From an uncultured bacterium (lineage in GTDB: Bacteria > Patescibacteriota > Minisyncoccia > Phycocordibacterales > UBA1006), in the NCBI GenBank assembly GCA_903920485.1, contig CAIXMG010000009.1:1-6878 (forward strand): a stretch of DNA of 6,878 nucleotides, written 5' to 3'. This document shows, one piece after another, positions 6,453 to 6,878 of the stretch. Each line of letters begins with the position of its first letter. Within the stretch, counting starts at the first letter, position 1. Position numbers and translations under genes: made by a program. The notes under the pieces are model-generated. The model was not told the origin of the DNA, did no database searches, and saw nothing but the letters and a program-made list of their open reading frames with translations.

Positions 6453-6878
6453 CTACATATTCAACCGACCGTTCACATATCCCCTCGTCGTCGGCCCAAA
6501 GAATCCCGTGCCTGGAATGGCATGAGCTCTCTGGTATTTGATGAGCGCTTGTTGAGTCTTGCCTCCGAAGTACGTGATCTCGTGACCTTTTGATCCTGGT
6601 CCTGTAAGTGCCACGGGGTCTTCGTTGTCATTTAAGAATTGCTGAAGTTTCATGACATCTGCCGATCGTTCCCCCTGTTTCAAATTCTTCAAGAATTGGA
6701 ACATGGGGGCTACTGCTGACGGGGTTGCTTCTGAAGCTGGTGATGAAGACGCTTGAGAAGTTGTTCTATATTCACAGGCAGTATTTCCGGGACTTGGATA
6801 GGTATCGTAATTAGTCGCCTTCGGATCCATGCATACATAAGCCCGGCCACCACCGATCCCGGCACTTAAGGCAGTAAC
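6453..6878 (-). CDS. C-terminal part of a wall-associated protein: Cys motif plus PG_binding_1 domain (N-terminus outside window)
   Basis: The frame is open from the right edge to TAG at 6455-6453, giving 141 visible residues. An ATG at 6830 lies inside the Cys motif and is not a credible start. Numbering from the edge, residues 7-16 are a glycine-rich stretch ending in Cys16. Residues 16-37 hold MDPKATNYD followed by ACEY, with Cys16 and Cys35 framing a small motif like the 'C-DP-A-NY-P----C-Y' repeats seen in secreted proteins. Residues 39-58 are a Ser/Ala/Pro/Thr-rich spacer. Residues 60-140 form a PG_binding_1 domain: LKQGERSADVMKLQQFLN, the insert GPGSKGHEITYFG, TQQALIKYQRAHA and TGFFGPTTRGYVNGRLN. 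The C-terminal half matches the end of the 1192-residue protein in this window, so both are probably held on peptidoglycan the same way. What the missing N-terminal part does is unknown. The gene lies 48 bases upstream of the glycosyltransferase on the same strand. Confidence 0.85.
   Translation of the reverse strand, partial: VTALSAGIGGGRAYVCMDPKATNYDTYPSPGNTACEYRTTSQASSSPASEATPSAVAPMFQFLKNLKQGERSADVMKLQQFLNDNEDPVALTGPGSKGHEITYFGGKTQQALIKYQRAHAIPGTGFFGPTTRGYVNGRLNM

Overview
The window looks like a chromosomal segment from an uncultured bacterium, most likely Patescibacteria/CPR (Parcubacteria-like). This rests on protein style, not on a marker gene. Two proteins carry a C-terminal PG_binding_1 domain of a variant I associate with that group (an 'LxGxGS..HE....FG' insert before the second half). 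One of them also has a Cys-framed 'C-MDP-ATNYD' motif. Long secreted repeat proteins sit beside them. GC is about 50 percent by eye. The three visible stops are TAA, TAG and TAG, so nothing suggests a changed genetic code. I see no RNA genes, CRISPR array, transposon or phage genes.

All four genes lie on the minus strand, so transcription runs from high to low coordinates. (1) 6878-6453: C-terminal part of a wall-binding protein, open at the right edge. (2) 6404-5244: a cytoplasmic GT-B fold glycosyltransferase (GT4-like). (3) 5178-1600: a 1192-residue secreted mosaic protein made of a signal peptide, an Asp-box beta-propeller, a fibronectin type III domain, a GLUG-repeat beta-helix, a Pro/Gly linker and a C-terminal peptidoglycan-binding domain. 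(4) 1598-1: a secreted BspA-like (DUF285) protein with a signal peptide, a PKD-like domain, eleven 25-residue repeats and a cap, followed by the start of a second module cut by the left edge.

Genes 3 and 4 are separated by one base (stop TAA, then C, then ATG) and are probably translated together. Genes 2 and 3 each have a -10-like hexamer only 7-9 bases before the start codon, which suggests leaderless or nearly leaderless mRNAs. The start of gene 3 also has a near-perfect inverted repeat just upstream of the -10.

Taken together this is a cell-surface locus. One enzyme could build or modify a surface glycan, and at least three exported proteins are present, two with a visible wall-binding domain. 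In a CPR-type epibiont these would be candidates for attachment to a host cell or for surface-layer structure. That role is inferred from architecture only.
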